Under the pieces are notes generated by a model that was not told the origin of the DNA, made no database searches, and saw nothing but the letters and a program-made list of their open reading frames with translations. Below, piece by piece: positions 35,118 through 42,620 of a stretch of 64,000 nucleotides of DNA (position 1 is its first letter; every line of letters begins with the position of its first letter). Origin of the DNA: Paramagnetospirillum kuznetsovii (lineage in GTDB: Bacteria; Pseudomonadota; Alphaproteobacteria; Rhodospirillales; Magnetospirillaceae); NCBI RefSeq assembly GCF_003284725.1, contig NZ_PGTO01000001.1, positions 310,001 to 374,000 on the forward strand, given 5' to 3'. Both the position numbers and the translations under genes were made by a program.

Positions 35118-35846
35118 ATGAATCTGGTGTCGACTTCGGGGCGCGCCCAGACCTTGCGCACCGACCGCATCGAAGCCCGCGCCAATGGTCTGCTCGGTGA
35201 TTGCCGCCGGGCCTTTCACGCCTTCGGCGACTTGGACGAACTGGCCGAGAACCTGCGGATTCTATCTTTGAACGCTGAACTGGCGGCCGGGCGGGCCGGT
35301 GATAAGGGGCGCGCGGTGCGGGCGCTGACCCAATACACCCGCGAACTGGTCAACCGCCTGGCCCAGATTCAGGGCGAGATGAATACCCTTCGCGGCCACA
35401 CCTTCGCGCTGTCATCGACCATCCTGCGCGGCATGAGCCAGTTGGCCCTGTTCGAGCGCGCCTGCGAATTGATCAATGACGGCCAGCACGATTCGCGCGC
35501 CTGTTCCATGGCCGATCGCGCTTTCAACGACATCATGCGGATGCTGGTCGACACGCTGGATTCCATGGCTGGCGCCGTCAAGGATCTGGCGCGGCGCACC
35601 CATGGGGTGGAAGAGGTGGTCAGTCAGTCCGATTCCATCGCCACCAACATCGCCATCGAAGCCGCCGCCGCCGGTGTCCACGAAAAGGAATTCCGCACGG
35701 TGTCCGATACCATGCGCCGTTATGTGGACGATCTGCGCACCATGATCGACGAGGCCTCGGATGCCGTTCGGCGGGCATCGGAAAAGGGCGATGCCCTGCG
35801 CAGGCTCGGACTCGACAGTCTCGACGACAGCGAATTCAACGGCTAG
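35118..35846 (+). CDS. Soluble MCP-like sensory protein
   Basis: 242 residues with no signal peptide or membrane helix. Two stretches resemble the conserved signalling region of methyl-accepting chemotaxis proteins: LRILSLNAELAAGRAGDKGR (about 53-72) and SIATNIAIEAAAAGVHEKEF (about 174-193), each followed by a heptad helix. The tip residues that bind CheA/CheW are poorly conserved, so it may not contact the chemotaxis kinase. The next gene, 10 bases on, encodes an ODP-like diiron protein. The ATG at 35118 is preferred over TTG 35112. Both genes sit on the plus strand inside the phage module. Confidence 0.72.
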   Translation: MNLVSTSGRAQTLRTDRIEARANGLLGDCRRAFHAFGDLDELAENLRILSLNAELAAGRAGDKGRAVRALTQYTRELVNRLAQIQGEMNTLRGHTFALSSTILRGMSQLALFERACELINDGQHDSRACSMADRAFNDIMRMLVDTLDSMAGAVKDLARRTHGVEEVVSQSDSIATNIAIEAAAAGVHEKEFRTVSDTMRRYVDDLRTMIDEASDAVRRASEKGDALRRLGLDSLDDSEFNG

Positions 35847-35856
35847 AGAGCGACCC

Positions 35857-36615
35857 ATGAAGTGCGTCACCCTATTCCGCGACAATGATCATTGCTGGCA
35901 GGCCTTTGGCCAGGATCCGGACAAGCCGGCCAATGTGATCGACACCAACCAGTACATGATCCGCTCCGGCGATTCGGCCATCCTGCTGGACCCCGGCGGC
36001 ATGGAGGTGTTTCCCGCCATGCTGTCGGCGCTCAGCCGCGAGATTTCCGTCGACGACATCAAGATGCTGTTCCTGTCCCATCAGGATCCGGATATCGGCT
36101 CGTCGCTGCCGCTGTGGCGGCGGGTATGCCGGTCGGATGTGAAGATCTATCTGTCCTGGCTTTGGGCCGGTTTCACCGCTCATTTCGACCGCGACGCCGC
36201 CTTCACCACCATTCCCGACGAGGGCATGGAGATCGCGCTTTCCCATGACGTGAGGCTGCGCTTCGTTCCCGCCCATTACCTGCACTCCTCTGGCAATTTC
36301 AATGTCTATGACCCCAAGGCGCGGATCTTGTTTTCCGGCGACATGGGCGCTTCGCTGGTGCCGCCCGACAAGACCAACGGTTCCATGTTCGTCAGCGATT
36401 TCGCTGGCCACATCCAATACATGGACCTGTTCCATCGCCGCTGGCTGGCCTCGACCCGGGCGCGCGACGCCTGGGTGGCGCAGGTCTCCAAGCTGGATAT
36501 CGATATTCTGGCGCCACAGCACGGCTTGATCTTCAAGGGCGACGACGTCAAGCGCTTCCTCGACTGGATCGCCGGTCTGGAGATCGGCACCGGCGTCAAC
36601 GCCATGAACCGCTGA
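35857..36615 (+). CDS. ODP-like diiron metallo-beta-lactamase-fold protein
   Basis: 252 residues of the MBL fold related to the diiron domain of flavodiiron proteins, but with no flavodoxin domain. Metal-site candidates are His75, Asp77 and Asp79 (SHQDPDIG), His140 or His143, Asp162 (FSGDMG) and His222 (PQHG). The canonical HxExDH is changed to HxDxDI. Stand-alone proteins of this type (ODP) bind oxygen and iron and have been described as sensors coupled to chemotaxis receptors in Treponema. Adjacency to the MCP-like gene supports a two-protein oxygen or iron sensor. Enzymatic NO or O2 reduction is the alternative. Confidence 0.8.
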   Translation: MKCVTLFRDNDHCWQAFGQDPDKPANVIDTNQYMIRSGDSAILLDPGGMEVFPAMLSALSREISVDDIKMLFLSHQDPDIGSSLPLWRRVCRSDVKIYLSWLWAGFTAHFDRDAAFTTIPDEGMEIALSHDVRLRFVPAHYLHSSGNFNVYDPKARILFSGDMGASLVPPDKTNGSMFVSDFAGHIQYMDLFHRRWLASTRARDAWVAQVSKLDIDILAPQHGLIFKGDDVKRFLDWIAGLEIGTGVNAMNR

Positions 36616-36646
36616 TCAAGACGGCTTCTCGAACGCCTCCGGCGGC

Positions 36647-37582
36647 TCATGCCGCCCGATCCGAGCGATCTTCCTTGGTGTCTTCTGGAATAGCCGGGCG
36701 AGCGGAGGCACCGCCGGGGGGTGGATCGAGATCGGGTTCGGCGCAGGGATCCGTGGGAACAACGCCGGGCACCGCGCGGCGATAGGCGGCCATGGCGTCG
36801 GCCTTGTTGGCCAGCAGGCGCTGCAGCGCCGCCTGATCCGCCGAATTCCAGATGCTGGGATGACCGCAGGCAAGTCGGGCTTCGGCCAACCGCCGCCAGG
36901 CGATGCCGGGACGGGCGGCGCCATTGCTGGGCGGATTGGTGTTGCAGGCGATTTCGAACCACAAGGTGGCGCGCTCGCCGCTCACCAGGGCGCGGCTGGC
37001 CTTGGGCGTGGGGCGGCCGATTCCGATGTTGAAGCGTACCGAGGCCAGTCCCACCTCCTGGGCGGAATGGACGTAACCGGCCGCGATACGCTTGGCCTCG
37101 TCCAGGCCATAGCCCTGCGCCGTGGCCTCGGCCAGGATGTCGCCGAGCACGGCGCGGCGGGCGGGCTCCCATTTGGTCAAGGCCATGGCCCGCATGCGGG
37201 AATCGTCCAAGGTGAAGCCGAAGCGGTTGCGATCAGGGGTTTCCCGGCGGGAATCGAAGGGCGGGATCAGCGCCTGGGCACCCGGCACGTCGCCTTGGCC
37301 GAGGGCGCGCAGGCATTGAAGCAGGCGCTGGCGCTCCTCCAGGGTGAAGACATAAGGCTGGGCGGAATCGCCGCTGATCTCCGCGCCAATCTCGCCCCAG
37401 GGGCGCAGGCGCCAGCCGGCGGGACCGCTGACCGCCAGGGCGATGCCGGTGCCCATGGTGGGGACACCCTTGCAATCGGTATAGATGCGGCCGATCACGC
37501 CTTCGAACCGCTTCAGGTGCTCCCAGACCAGCCGGTCATGGCGATCGGCGGCGATGGGGATGGGGGGCAGGGGGCTGGACAT
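36647..37582 (-). CDS. Putative phage endolysin with lysozyme-like N-terminus
   Basis: 311 residues. Near the N-terminus LKRFEGVIGRIYTDCKGVPT and then MGTGIAL show the Glu, Asp and Thr spacing of T4-type/pesticin lysozymes (E-x7-Y-x-D-x3-G-x2-T-x-G-x-G). The remaining 230 residues contain a region (RFNIGIGRPTPKASRALVSG, ARPGIAWRRLAEARLA) similar to other phage muramidases. Function would be murein hydrolysis at lysis. GGGAG precedes the ATG at 37582. Neighbouring holin-like genes at 38306-39235 agree with a lysis role. Confidence 0.72.
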   Translation of the reverse strand: MSSPLPPIPIAADRHDRLVWEHLKRFEGVIGRIYTDCKGVPTMGTGIALAVSGPAGWRLRPWGEIGAEISGDSAQPYVFTLEERQRLLQCLRALGQGDVPGAQALIPPFDSRRETPDRNRFGFTLDDSRMRAMALTKWEPARRAVLGDILAEATAQGYGLDEAKRIAAGYVHSAQEVGLASVRFNIGIGRPTPKASRALVSGERATLWFEIACNTNPPSNGAARPGIAWRRLAEARLACGHPSIWNSADQAALQRLLANKADAMAAYRRAVPGVVPTDPCAEPDLDPPPGGASARPAIPEDTKEDRSDRAA

Positions 37583-37596
37583 GTGGGATCTCCCAT

Positions 37597-37628
37597 GAAA
37601 AAGCCCGCTCCCTCGCGGGACGCGGGCG
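37597..37628 (-). terminator. Hairpin with T-tract ahead of the endolysin gene
   Basis: On the minus strand GCCCGC-G-TCCC-GCGA-GGGA-GCGGGC is followed by TTTTT. It precedes the endolysin start by 15 bases, the same placement as the other phage-module terminators. Confidence 0.75.
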
Positions 37629-37707
37629 TGGTGATCGTAAGCAAACTGCAGCGACGGCTTGCCACCCGGCGCGGATGGGGTAACAATACAGCCGGATCGG
37701 CATGCCC

Positions 37708-37733
37708 TAATTCGGTACTCCAATACCGAATTA
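37708..37733. promoter_or_regulatory. Perfect 10-bp inverted repeat upstream of the ferritin-like gene
   Basis: TAATTCGGTA, CTCCAA, TACCGAATTA: ten-base arms with a six-base gap, 69 bases before the ferritin-like start. Symmetry and AT-rich edges look like a dimeric repressor site. The TTCGGTAnnnnnnTACCGAA form recalls Rrf2-type operators, but the regulator is unknown. Confidence 0.7.
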
Positions 37734-37802
37734 AATCTTGACGTGCCGGTCCCCCGCCGATACCCTTTCGACCCACTCCGATGAAGCATTCAAGAGGCGC
37801 AG

Positions 37803-38303
37803 ATGGGCTATTCCCTGGCAGAATTCCTGGCACATGCGATCGCACTCGAGCAGGAGGCCGCCGAGCGCTATCTCGAACTGGCCGACATGATGGAAGCGCA
37901 CAACAATCTGGAAACCGCCGAGGTCTTCCGGGACATGGCGCGGTTCTCCACCATGCATGGCGACGAGATCAAGAGCCGCGCCCGGGCGATGGAACTGCCC
38001 AAGCTGCTGTCGTGGCAGTACCGCTGGAAGACGCCGCCGGAAGTGGGCGGCGACGACGAGGTCCACTACCTGATGACCCCCTATCACGCGCTGCGCTATG
38101 CCCGCGACAACGAGGTCCGGGGCATGGAGTATTACCGCGAGGCGGCCGCCAACAGCGCGGACAACGAGGTCAAGCGCCTGGGCAAGGATTTCGCCGACGA
38201 AGAGGCCGAGCATGTGGTGGCGCTGGACAAGTGGATCGAAAAGACTCCACGTCCCTCCATCACCTGGGCCGAGGACGCCGACGAGGCCCAGAGCGTCGAT
38301 TAA
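37803..38303 (+). CDS. Ferritin-like (rubrerythrin-family) protein
   Basis: 166 residues forming a four-helix ferritin-like domain. Metal-site candidates are Glu18 and Glu21 region (LEQEAAERY), His52/Glu55 (HGDE), Glu104 and Glu109 (NEVRGMEYY) and Glu134-x2-His137 (DEEAEH). There is no rubredoxin CxxC domain. Such proteins store iron or detoxify peroxide in the cytosol. It is on the plus strand between phage lysis genes and has its own likely operator at 37708-37733. It is flanked by phage genes, so it appears to be cargo. Confidence 0.82.
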   Translation: MGYSLAEFLAHAIALEQEAAERYLELADMMEAHNNLETAEVFRDMARFSTMHGDEIKSRARAMELPKLLSWQYRWKTPPEVGGDDEVHYLMTPYHALRYARDNEVRGMEYYREAAANSADNEVKRLGKDFADEEAEHVVALDKWIEKTPRPSITWAEDADEAQSVD

Positions 38304-38305
38304 GT

Positions 38306-38878
38306 TTAAGGTTTGATGCCTGACTTCAGCATGGCCAGCGGTCCCTCCGAAAGGGGGGCGCCGCTGGCCAAAGCTTTGTCATGGCTGCGCTTGACCACCG
38401 ACACGCCCAGCACGGCCAGGGCGATGCCCCAGATGGGCGAGGTGTTGACCAGGGCGGCGATGATGGAGGGTGCCTGGGCGGGCTGTGCGACGATGGCCCA
38501 GGACACCGACGCCATGGTGGCGGTCCAGGTGATGGCCATGGCATAGCCGAAGGTGGGTCGCCAGCGGCGCACATAGGCATCCTCGGCCAGGGCTTCCACC
38601 CGCATGGTGGCGTTGATCTCGGCCAGTTGACGCGATTCCTCTTGAACCAGGGCCAGTTCGTGGCCCATCCAGGCCTGTTGCAGTTGAAGCGCCAGGGCCG
38701 GGTCGGCCTTGACGGCGGCCAGGGCGTCGGCGCCGGTCTGGGTGCCGGTCACCGCCTTGGCGAGGCCGACCACCTGATCGGCCACTTTCGCCGCCTTGGC
38801 GTCGTCGTCGCCGGAAATCCAGCGGATCAGGCCGGGCACCACTTGGGCGAGACCGAGGGCGATGGTGATGGGGTCCAT
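38306..38878 (-). CDS. Holin of the GTA_holin_3TM type (putative)
   Basis: 190 residues. The N-terminal half is helical (LGLAQVVPGLIRWISGDDDAKAA, AWMGHELALVQEESRQLAEIN). The C-terminal half has two or three hydrophobic helices (about 108-130 and 136-160) preceded by RRWRPTFGYA, the signature of the 3TM holin family first noted in gene transfer agent release. It ends 3 bases from the convergent ferritin-like gene. Its role would be to permeabilise the inner membrane. Confidence 0.82.
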   Translation of the reverse strand: MDPITIALGLAQVVPGLIRWISGDDDAKAAKVADQVVGLAKAVTGTQTGADALAAVKADPALALQLQQAWMGHELALVQEESRQLAEINATMRVEALAEDAYVRRWRPTFGYAMAITWTATMASVSWAIVAQPAQAPSIIAALVNTSPIWGIALAVLGVSVVKRSHDKALASGAPLSEGPLAMLKSGIKP

Positions 38879-38903
38879 GATGGGCTTCTCCTAAGATTCC
38901 GTC

Positions 38904-38933
38904 CGAGGCACGCGCCCGGCGATTGGGGGCATG
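38904..38933. repeat. Partial copy of the dispersed GC-rich repeat
   Basis: GAGGCACGCGCCCGGCGATT and GGGGGCATGA match the right end of copies A and B (GGCGCCCGGCGATTGAGGGCA). The GCCGCCGGAGGCGGC core is absent. Confidence 0.5.
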
Positions 38934-38935
38934 AT

Positions 38936-39235
38936 TTATTTTACGCAGCCCTGGCAGCCGTCCAACTTGGCTTCGATGCGGACCAGGTGCTCGGTCAGGC
39001 GGTGCTCCACATCCTTGAGATAGCCGGTGGTGGCGTAGCTCTTGGCCACTTCCAGCTTATAGGCCGACAGGGCGTCGCGGGCCTGGCCGAGGCCGATTTC
39101 CAGCCGGTGCTCCAATTCATCGACGCGGTGATCGGTCTCCTGGCGGGTGCGCCACAACAGCATGGCGAGGCCGCCGAGAACCGGCAATTCCACGGCGGTC
39201 GTCCACCAGCCGGGATCGAAGACGGTATGGTCCAT
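38936..39235 (-). CDS. Small membrane-anchored coiled-coil lysis-associated protein
   Basis: 99 residues: one membrane helix at about 11-28 (TAVELPVLGGLAMLLW) and then a long heptad helix (VDELEHRLEIGLGQARDALSAYKLEV). It ends in a CQGCVK tail. Layout is like XhlA or short spanin/holin accessory proteins. Position directly before the holin gene supports a lysis role. Exact function unknown. Confidence 0.55.
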   Translation of the reverse strand: MDHTVFDPGWWTTAVELPVLGGLAMLLWRTRQETDHRVDELEHRLEIGLGQARDALSAYKLEVAKSYATTGYLKDVEHRLTEHLVRIEAKLDGCQGCVK

Positions 39236-39329
39236 GTCAGGTCTCCTGATGGGGCGCTTTCAGTCGCCCGAGATTGGAGCCGAATCGACGGCGGTTCGGG
39301 GTGGCCGCCTTGGCCACCCCGTTCCCAAT

Positions 39330-40034
39330 TCAGCCCTCGCCGTAGAGACGGGCGAAACCGGCGGTCACCTTGGTCATGAAGGCGGGGTCGCGGGTCTTCC
39401 AGTAGCGGGGATCCTGGATCATCTTCTTCAGACTCTCCTCGGTGGGGGCCTCGTCGGCGGCGCCGGTGGCGGGGCCGAGATTGGGCTCGCCGCCGGCCAT
39501 CAGGCGGTGCAGCGCCTTGACGCCATCGGCGGACGAGGCCAAGGCCTTATAGGCGTCCGGAGGCAGGTTCTTCTTGCCCCAGGCGGCCAGTTGCGGAGCG
39601 ATCACCCGCCAGCGGGATTCGCCGCCGAAATGCTGGCACAACTGATCCATATGGGCCTTCTGGTCGGACTGTCCGGCCAGATCCTGCAACAGCGGCAGCA
39701 GGCATTCATGGGCCAGGTCGTAGACCAACTGGGCCTGATCCTGGCTGAATCCGGCCGCGTGCAGGCGCTGGTTCACCACCGGGCTGCCGACCAGCATGGG
39801 ATGACTGTGGTCGATCCGGTAGAGTTCGGGCGAGGCGGGAATATCGGACGGCTTGGCGGGCACGAAGGCGCGGCGTTCCAGATCGCGATAGGCGCGCAAC
39901 AACGCCTCGACCCGGATTTCGCCCTTGGTGGGATCCCAGAATTTCTCGGGGACATTGGTGGGACGCGGGGCTGACACGGGGGCGGCGGGCGCACCCAAAT
40001 CGGCGCCGGTATCCTTGGAATCTTCGTAATGCAT
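39330..40034 (-). CDS. Capsid scaffold-like protein (T7 gp9-like)
   Basis: 234 residues, acidic and helical. It contains PEKFWDPTKGEIRVEALLRAYRDLERR, a pattern repeatedly found in scaffold or capsid-assembly proteins of podoviruses ahead of the coat gene, and a C-terminal EESLKKMIQDPRYWKTRDPAF segment. Scaffold proteins guide procapsid assembly and then exit. The order portal, scaffold, capsid is that of T7 although holin, lysis and cargo genes intervene here. Confidence 0.75.
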   Translation of the reverse strand: MHYEDSKDTGADLGAPAAPVSAPRPTNVPEKFWDPTKGEIRVEALLRAYRDLERRAFVPAKPSDIPASPELYRIDHSHPMLVGSPVVNQRLHAAGFSQDQAQLVYDLAHECLLPLLQDLAGQSDQKAHMDQLCQHFGGESRWRVIAPQLAAWGKKNLPPDAYKALASSADGVKALHRLMAGGEPNLGPATGAADEAPTEESLKKMIQDPRYWKTRDPAFMTKVTAGFARLYGEG

Positions 40035-40063
40035 GGTGGTCTCCTTTAGGGATGATAGGCGGG

Positions 40064-40330
40064 CTAGATTCCAGTCCGGCCGCGGGCGACCAGGGTCTGG
40101 AGGTGGAGGACGAGGTGGCGCTGGCCTTCCAGATGGCGCAGCGCGGCGTCGCCGCTGTCGGGGCCAAGGCAGCGGTCCAGCGTCATCTCGCGGAGATGGG
40201 CCAGAACCGCCTCGCCGTCGGCGGTGGCGAACAGCCGCGCCGTCTGGCGGGCCAGGGTGAGGCCGGATTCGTCCTCGGTCGGCCGGGCGGCGGGGTCGAA
40301 CCAGGTCCAGCCGGTTTCAAGGCGTGGCAT
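40064..40330 (-). CDS. Bbp19-like small phage protein
   Basis: 88 residues. The core ARLFATADGEAVLAHLREMTLDRCLGP and ALRHLEGQRHLV match the Bbp19 structural family (named after Bordetella phage BPP-1) which lies next to portal genes. Its start overlaps the portal gene end by 14 bases. Role in the virion is not established. Confidence 0.75.
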   Translation of the reverse strand: MPRLETGWTWFDPAARPTEDESGLTLARQTARLFATADGEAVLAHLREMTLDRCLGPDSGDAALRHLEGQRHLVLHLQTLVARGRTGI

Positions 40331-41870
40331 GTTCGGTCTCCGTCGCGGCGGGTTGGGGGTGTTCCGGCCGCATGATCTCGGCGGGAACGTTGAAGGTGCG
40401 CCCCAGCCAGCGGGCGCAAGCGACGAGGTCGATGGCCTCGGTCGCGGCGGGGCCTAGCTGGTTCAGCGAGCCCAGCCAGGTCAGCACGTTGCGGGCGTCG
40501 CGCTGGGCCTGGTTCTGGGCCAGCGGCGAGCGGTACTGGAGATCGACGGTATGGCCGTCCACCACCAGATCGGGAAGCTCGCCGCGACGGCGCAGGATAT
40601 GGACGGCGCGCATGACCAGCGGCGTCAGCAGCTCGCTTTGCAGCCGACCATAGGTCGCGCCCAGCAGCCGCGCCATCTGGGCGGAGCGTTCCAGCACCTC
40701 GGTGGCCGTCATCTTCGGCGTGTCCACCTGCGCCAATCGGTCGGCCATCAGGGCATGGCGGATGCGGCCGCGCAGATCGTCGAGCACCAGTTGCGAGGTG
40801 TCGAAGCGGCCCGGCGCGGAAAGCGGCTGTAAACCGGCCGAGCCCACCGCCTTGGGGATGATGGTTCCGGGCACCAGCTTGATATTGGCGGGATTCAGCA
40901 CGCCGTCGTCATCGGCCTGCCAGATGCCGGTCACCGCGATGGTGGCGTTCTTCAACACCAATTCCACCACCTTGTTGGCGGTTTTGATATCGGGCAAGGC
41001 CTTCATGACCGGCGAACGGCCATAGACTTCGCCCGGCGCCTTCAACCACCGGAAATTGATGAAGGGCGACATCTCGAAGCGGCCCGAGGCCAGCACGGTG
41101 CCGTCGCAATCGGCATCGAATTCCAGCACGGCGGCATAGGAATAGCCGTGCTCCAGCGGCGTCACCGCCTCGATCACGCCAAGGCGCAGATCAGGATCCT
41201 CGGCGGCCGCCTTGACGAGCTCTTCCGGCGGCAGGGCGGCGGGAAAGCGCGATCGCAAGGCCGCCCAAGTCACCTCGGAGCGGCGAAAGGTCACGTCGGG
41301 GCGGCCTTGCGGCCCTTCCTCCAGCACCACCTGGCCCAACGGTACGGCGGTGAAGCGGAAGGCGGAGGCCTCGCCCGGCGGCGCTTCCTCGAACAGCAGC
41401 GAGGCGGTGCCGCCGGTCACCACGTCCAGATAGCACTGATGCATCTCGACGGCGAAGTTGGAGCGGTCGAAATGGGACTGGACCACGGCGCCGAACCGCT
41501 CCAGCGCCGGGGCGGCCCGCTCGCGCTCGTCCTGGGGCAGATGGTCGCTGGCGGTCAGGCCGAACCATTGCGCCCAGGGCGGCGTCAGTTCCGACAGCAG
41601 GCTGGCGGCAAGCTGATCCACCGCGTCGGGGGCGGTGCCGTCGAACAGGCGGTCGGCCTTCTTTTCTCCCGGCGTGCCCTGGCCCAGGATGCCGTCGCGC
41701 AGCGGCAGGGCATAGTCGTAGCATTCCTGCCAGTGGGATTCCCACACGGCACGGCGTTCCTTGGCCTTGCGGTAGCGCTTGACCAGGGTGGCGGGATCGT
41801 CGTTGGCGGGGCCGAGCGGCTGTTCGCCTCGGGCCGCCGCGTCGGCGTCCTCAATGGGGGGGGATGGCAT
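40317..41870 (-). CDS. Portal (head-tail connector) protein
   Basis: 517 residues, matching T7 gp8-type connectors. Recognisable segments: RRAVWESHWQECYDYALPLRDG near the N-terminus, LFDGTAPDAVDQLAASLLSELTPPWAQWF (about 80-108), INFRWLKAPGEVYGRSPVMKALPDIKTANKV (about 275-305) and TATEVLERSAQMARLLGATYGRLQSELL. It forms the dodecameric ring for DNA passage. It starts 2 bases after the stop of the small upstream gene. Confidence 0.92.
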   Translation of the reverse strand: MPSPPIEDADAAARGEQPLGPANDDPATLVKRYRKAKERRAVWESHWQECYDYALPLRDGILGQGTPGEKKADRLFDGTAPDAVDQLAASLLSELTPPWAQWFGLTASDHLPQDERERAAPALERFGAVVQSHFDRSNFAVEMHQCYLDVVTGGTASLLFEEAPPGEASAFRFTAVPLGQVVLEEGPQGRPDVTFRRSEVTWAALRSRFPAALPPEELVKAAAEDPDLRLGVIEAVTPLEHGYSYAAVLEFDADCDGTVLASGRFEMSPFINFRWLKAPGEVYGRSPVMKALPDIKTANKVVELVLKNATIAVTGIWQADDDGVLNPANIKLVPGTIIPKAVGSAGLQPLSAPGRFDTSQLVLDDLRGRIRHALMADRLAQVDTPKMTATEVLERSAQMARLLGATYGRLQSELLTPLVMRAVHILRRRGELPDLVVDGHTVDLQYRSPLAQNQAQRDARNVLTWLGSLNQLGPAATEAIDLVACARWLGRTFNVPAEIMRPEHPQPAATETEHATP

Positions 41871-41872
41871 GC

Positions 41873-42109
41873 TCAGTCTCCCAGCAAGGTTTTTCCGGTC
41901 GAGGTGGCGGGCTGCAAGACCCCCGCCTCGGAGGTGGCGATGGTGCCGTATAGGCCGCGACGGTTACGCTCGATGGTTTCCAGGCGTTGCTGGGCGGCAT
42001 CGGCTTGGGTGTCGATCACCGGGGCCGGGGGCGGCGATGGTGGCGGGCTCGGCGGGTCGGGGGCGAAAAATCCACCCATGGGGCTCTCCTGTGCTTGAGG
42101 GTTGGTCAT
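41873..42109 (-). CDS. Small proline-rich phage protein upstream of portal
   Basis: 78 residues. A proline-rich stretch is followed by a conserved tail, RNRRGLYGTIATSEAGVL, and TGKTLLGD. Proteins with an RGxxGTIxTSxxGVL and KTLLG end are common beside podovirus portal genes, but their role is unknown. An upstream GTG at 42130 is an alternative start. Confidence 0.6.
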   Translation of the reverse strand: MTNPQAQESPMGGFFAPDPPSPPPSPPPAPVIDTQADAAQQRLETIERNRRGLYGTIATSEAGVLQPATSTGKTLLGD

Positions 42110-42131
42110 GTTTTGTTCTTGTGGTGTCACG

Positions 42132-42160
42132 CAAAAATCCGCCGGTTGGAAGCGGCGGGA
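42132..42160 (-). terminator. Hairpin with T-tract upstream of the portal operon
   Basis: On the minus strand CCGCCG and CGGCGG pair around CTTCCAAC and are followed by ATTTTTG. It lies between the candidate promoter at 42171-42221 and the first portal-operon gene, so it may be an attenuator or need antitermination. Confidence 0.65.
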
Positions 42161-42170
42161 TGCAGGCGCA

Positions 42171-42221
42171 ACTGTGGTGTGGGTGAACGTGACCCTACGC
42201 GACCAAGCCGGGCGGCGTCAA
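42171..42221 (-). promoter_or_regulatory. Candidate phage promoter A upstream of the portal operon
   Basis: On the minus strand TTGACG (42221-42216) and, 30 bases on, CACCCACACCACAGT (42185-42171), the same arrangement as at 34928-34879 before the capsid gene. Confidence 0.55.
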
Positions 42222-42224
42222 GGA

Positions 42225-42620
42225 TTATTTTCTGCATTGCCGCAAAAACCGGTATAATTGCCAGGGAGTGAGGATGGTACGGGCTGTGATTCCTAAAAGA
42301 CGTTTGACCTCCTCGACGCAGGTATAGGGTCGCCAGCCCAGCGGCCGTCGAGGTGGCTCCACCGGCTTGGTCGCCACCGTGATCAACCCTTGGCTGTGAT
42401 ACCAACCGGCCAGATCGAACTCGGCCGTAATGGGCAGGACCGAGACTTCGGTGCGATGAGCCATGGGATTGACGCAGATCCAGCCGCCATCGCCGCCCAG
42501 CGCCACGAAGCAATGGCGGAATCCGGGGCGCAGCAGACGAAGCCAGCCGAGATCGGTGGCGCCGGAAAAGACCACCAGGGCACGCTGCCATGTGGCTGTG
42601 TCGACACCGGCCGGGCTCAT
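42225..42620 (-). CDS. Conserved hypothetical protein, papain-like or phage-associated
   Basis: 131 residues with no family I can name firmly. It contains LVVFSGATDLGWLRLLRPGFRHCFVAL, with a Cys-His-like sequence (HCF), and YTCVEEVKRLLGI, with further Cys. The spacing Cys ... His is suggestive but not sufficient for a protease call. The ATG overlaps the stop of the gene upstream (ATGA), so both are cotranscribed. Confidence 0.6.
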   Translation of the reverse strand: MSPAGVDTATWQRALVVFSGATDLGWLRLLRPGFRHCFVALGGDGGWICVNPMAHRTEVSVLPITAEFDLAGWYHSQGLITVATKPVEPPRRPLGWRPYTCVEEVKRLLGITARTILTPWQLYRFLRQCRK

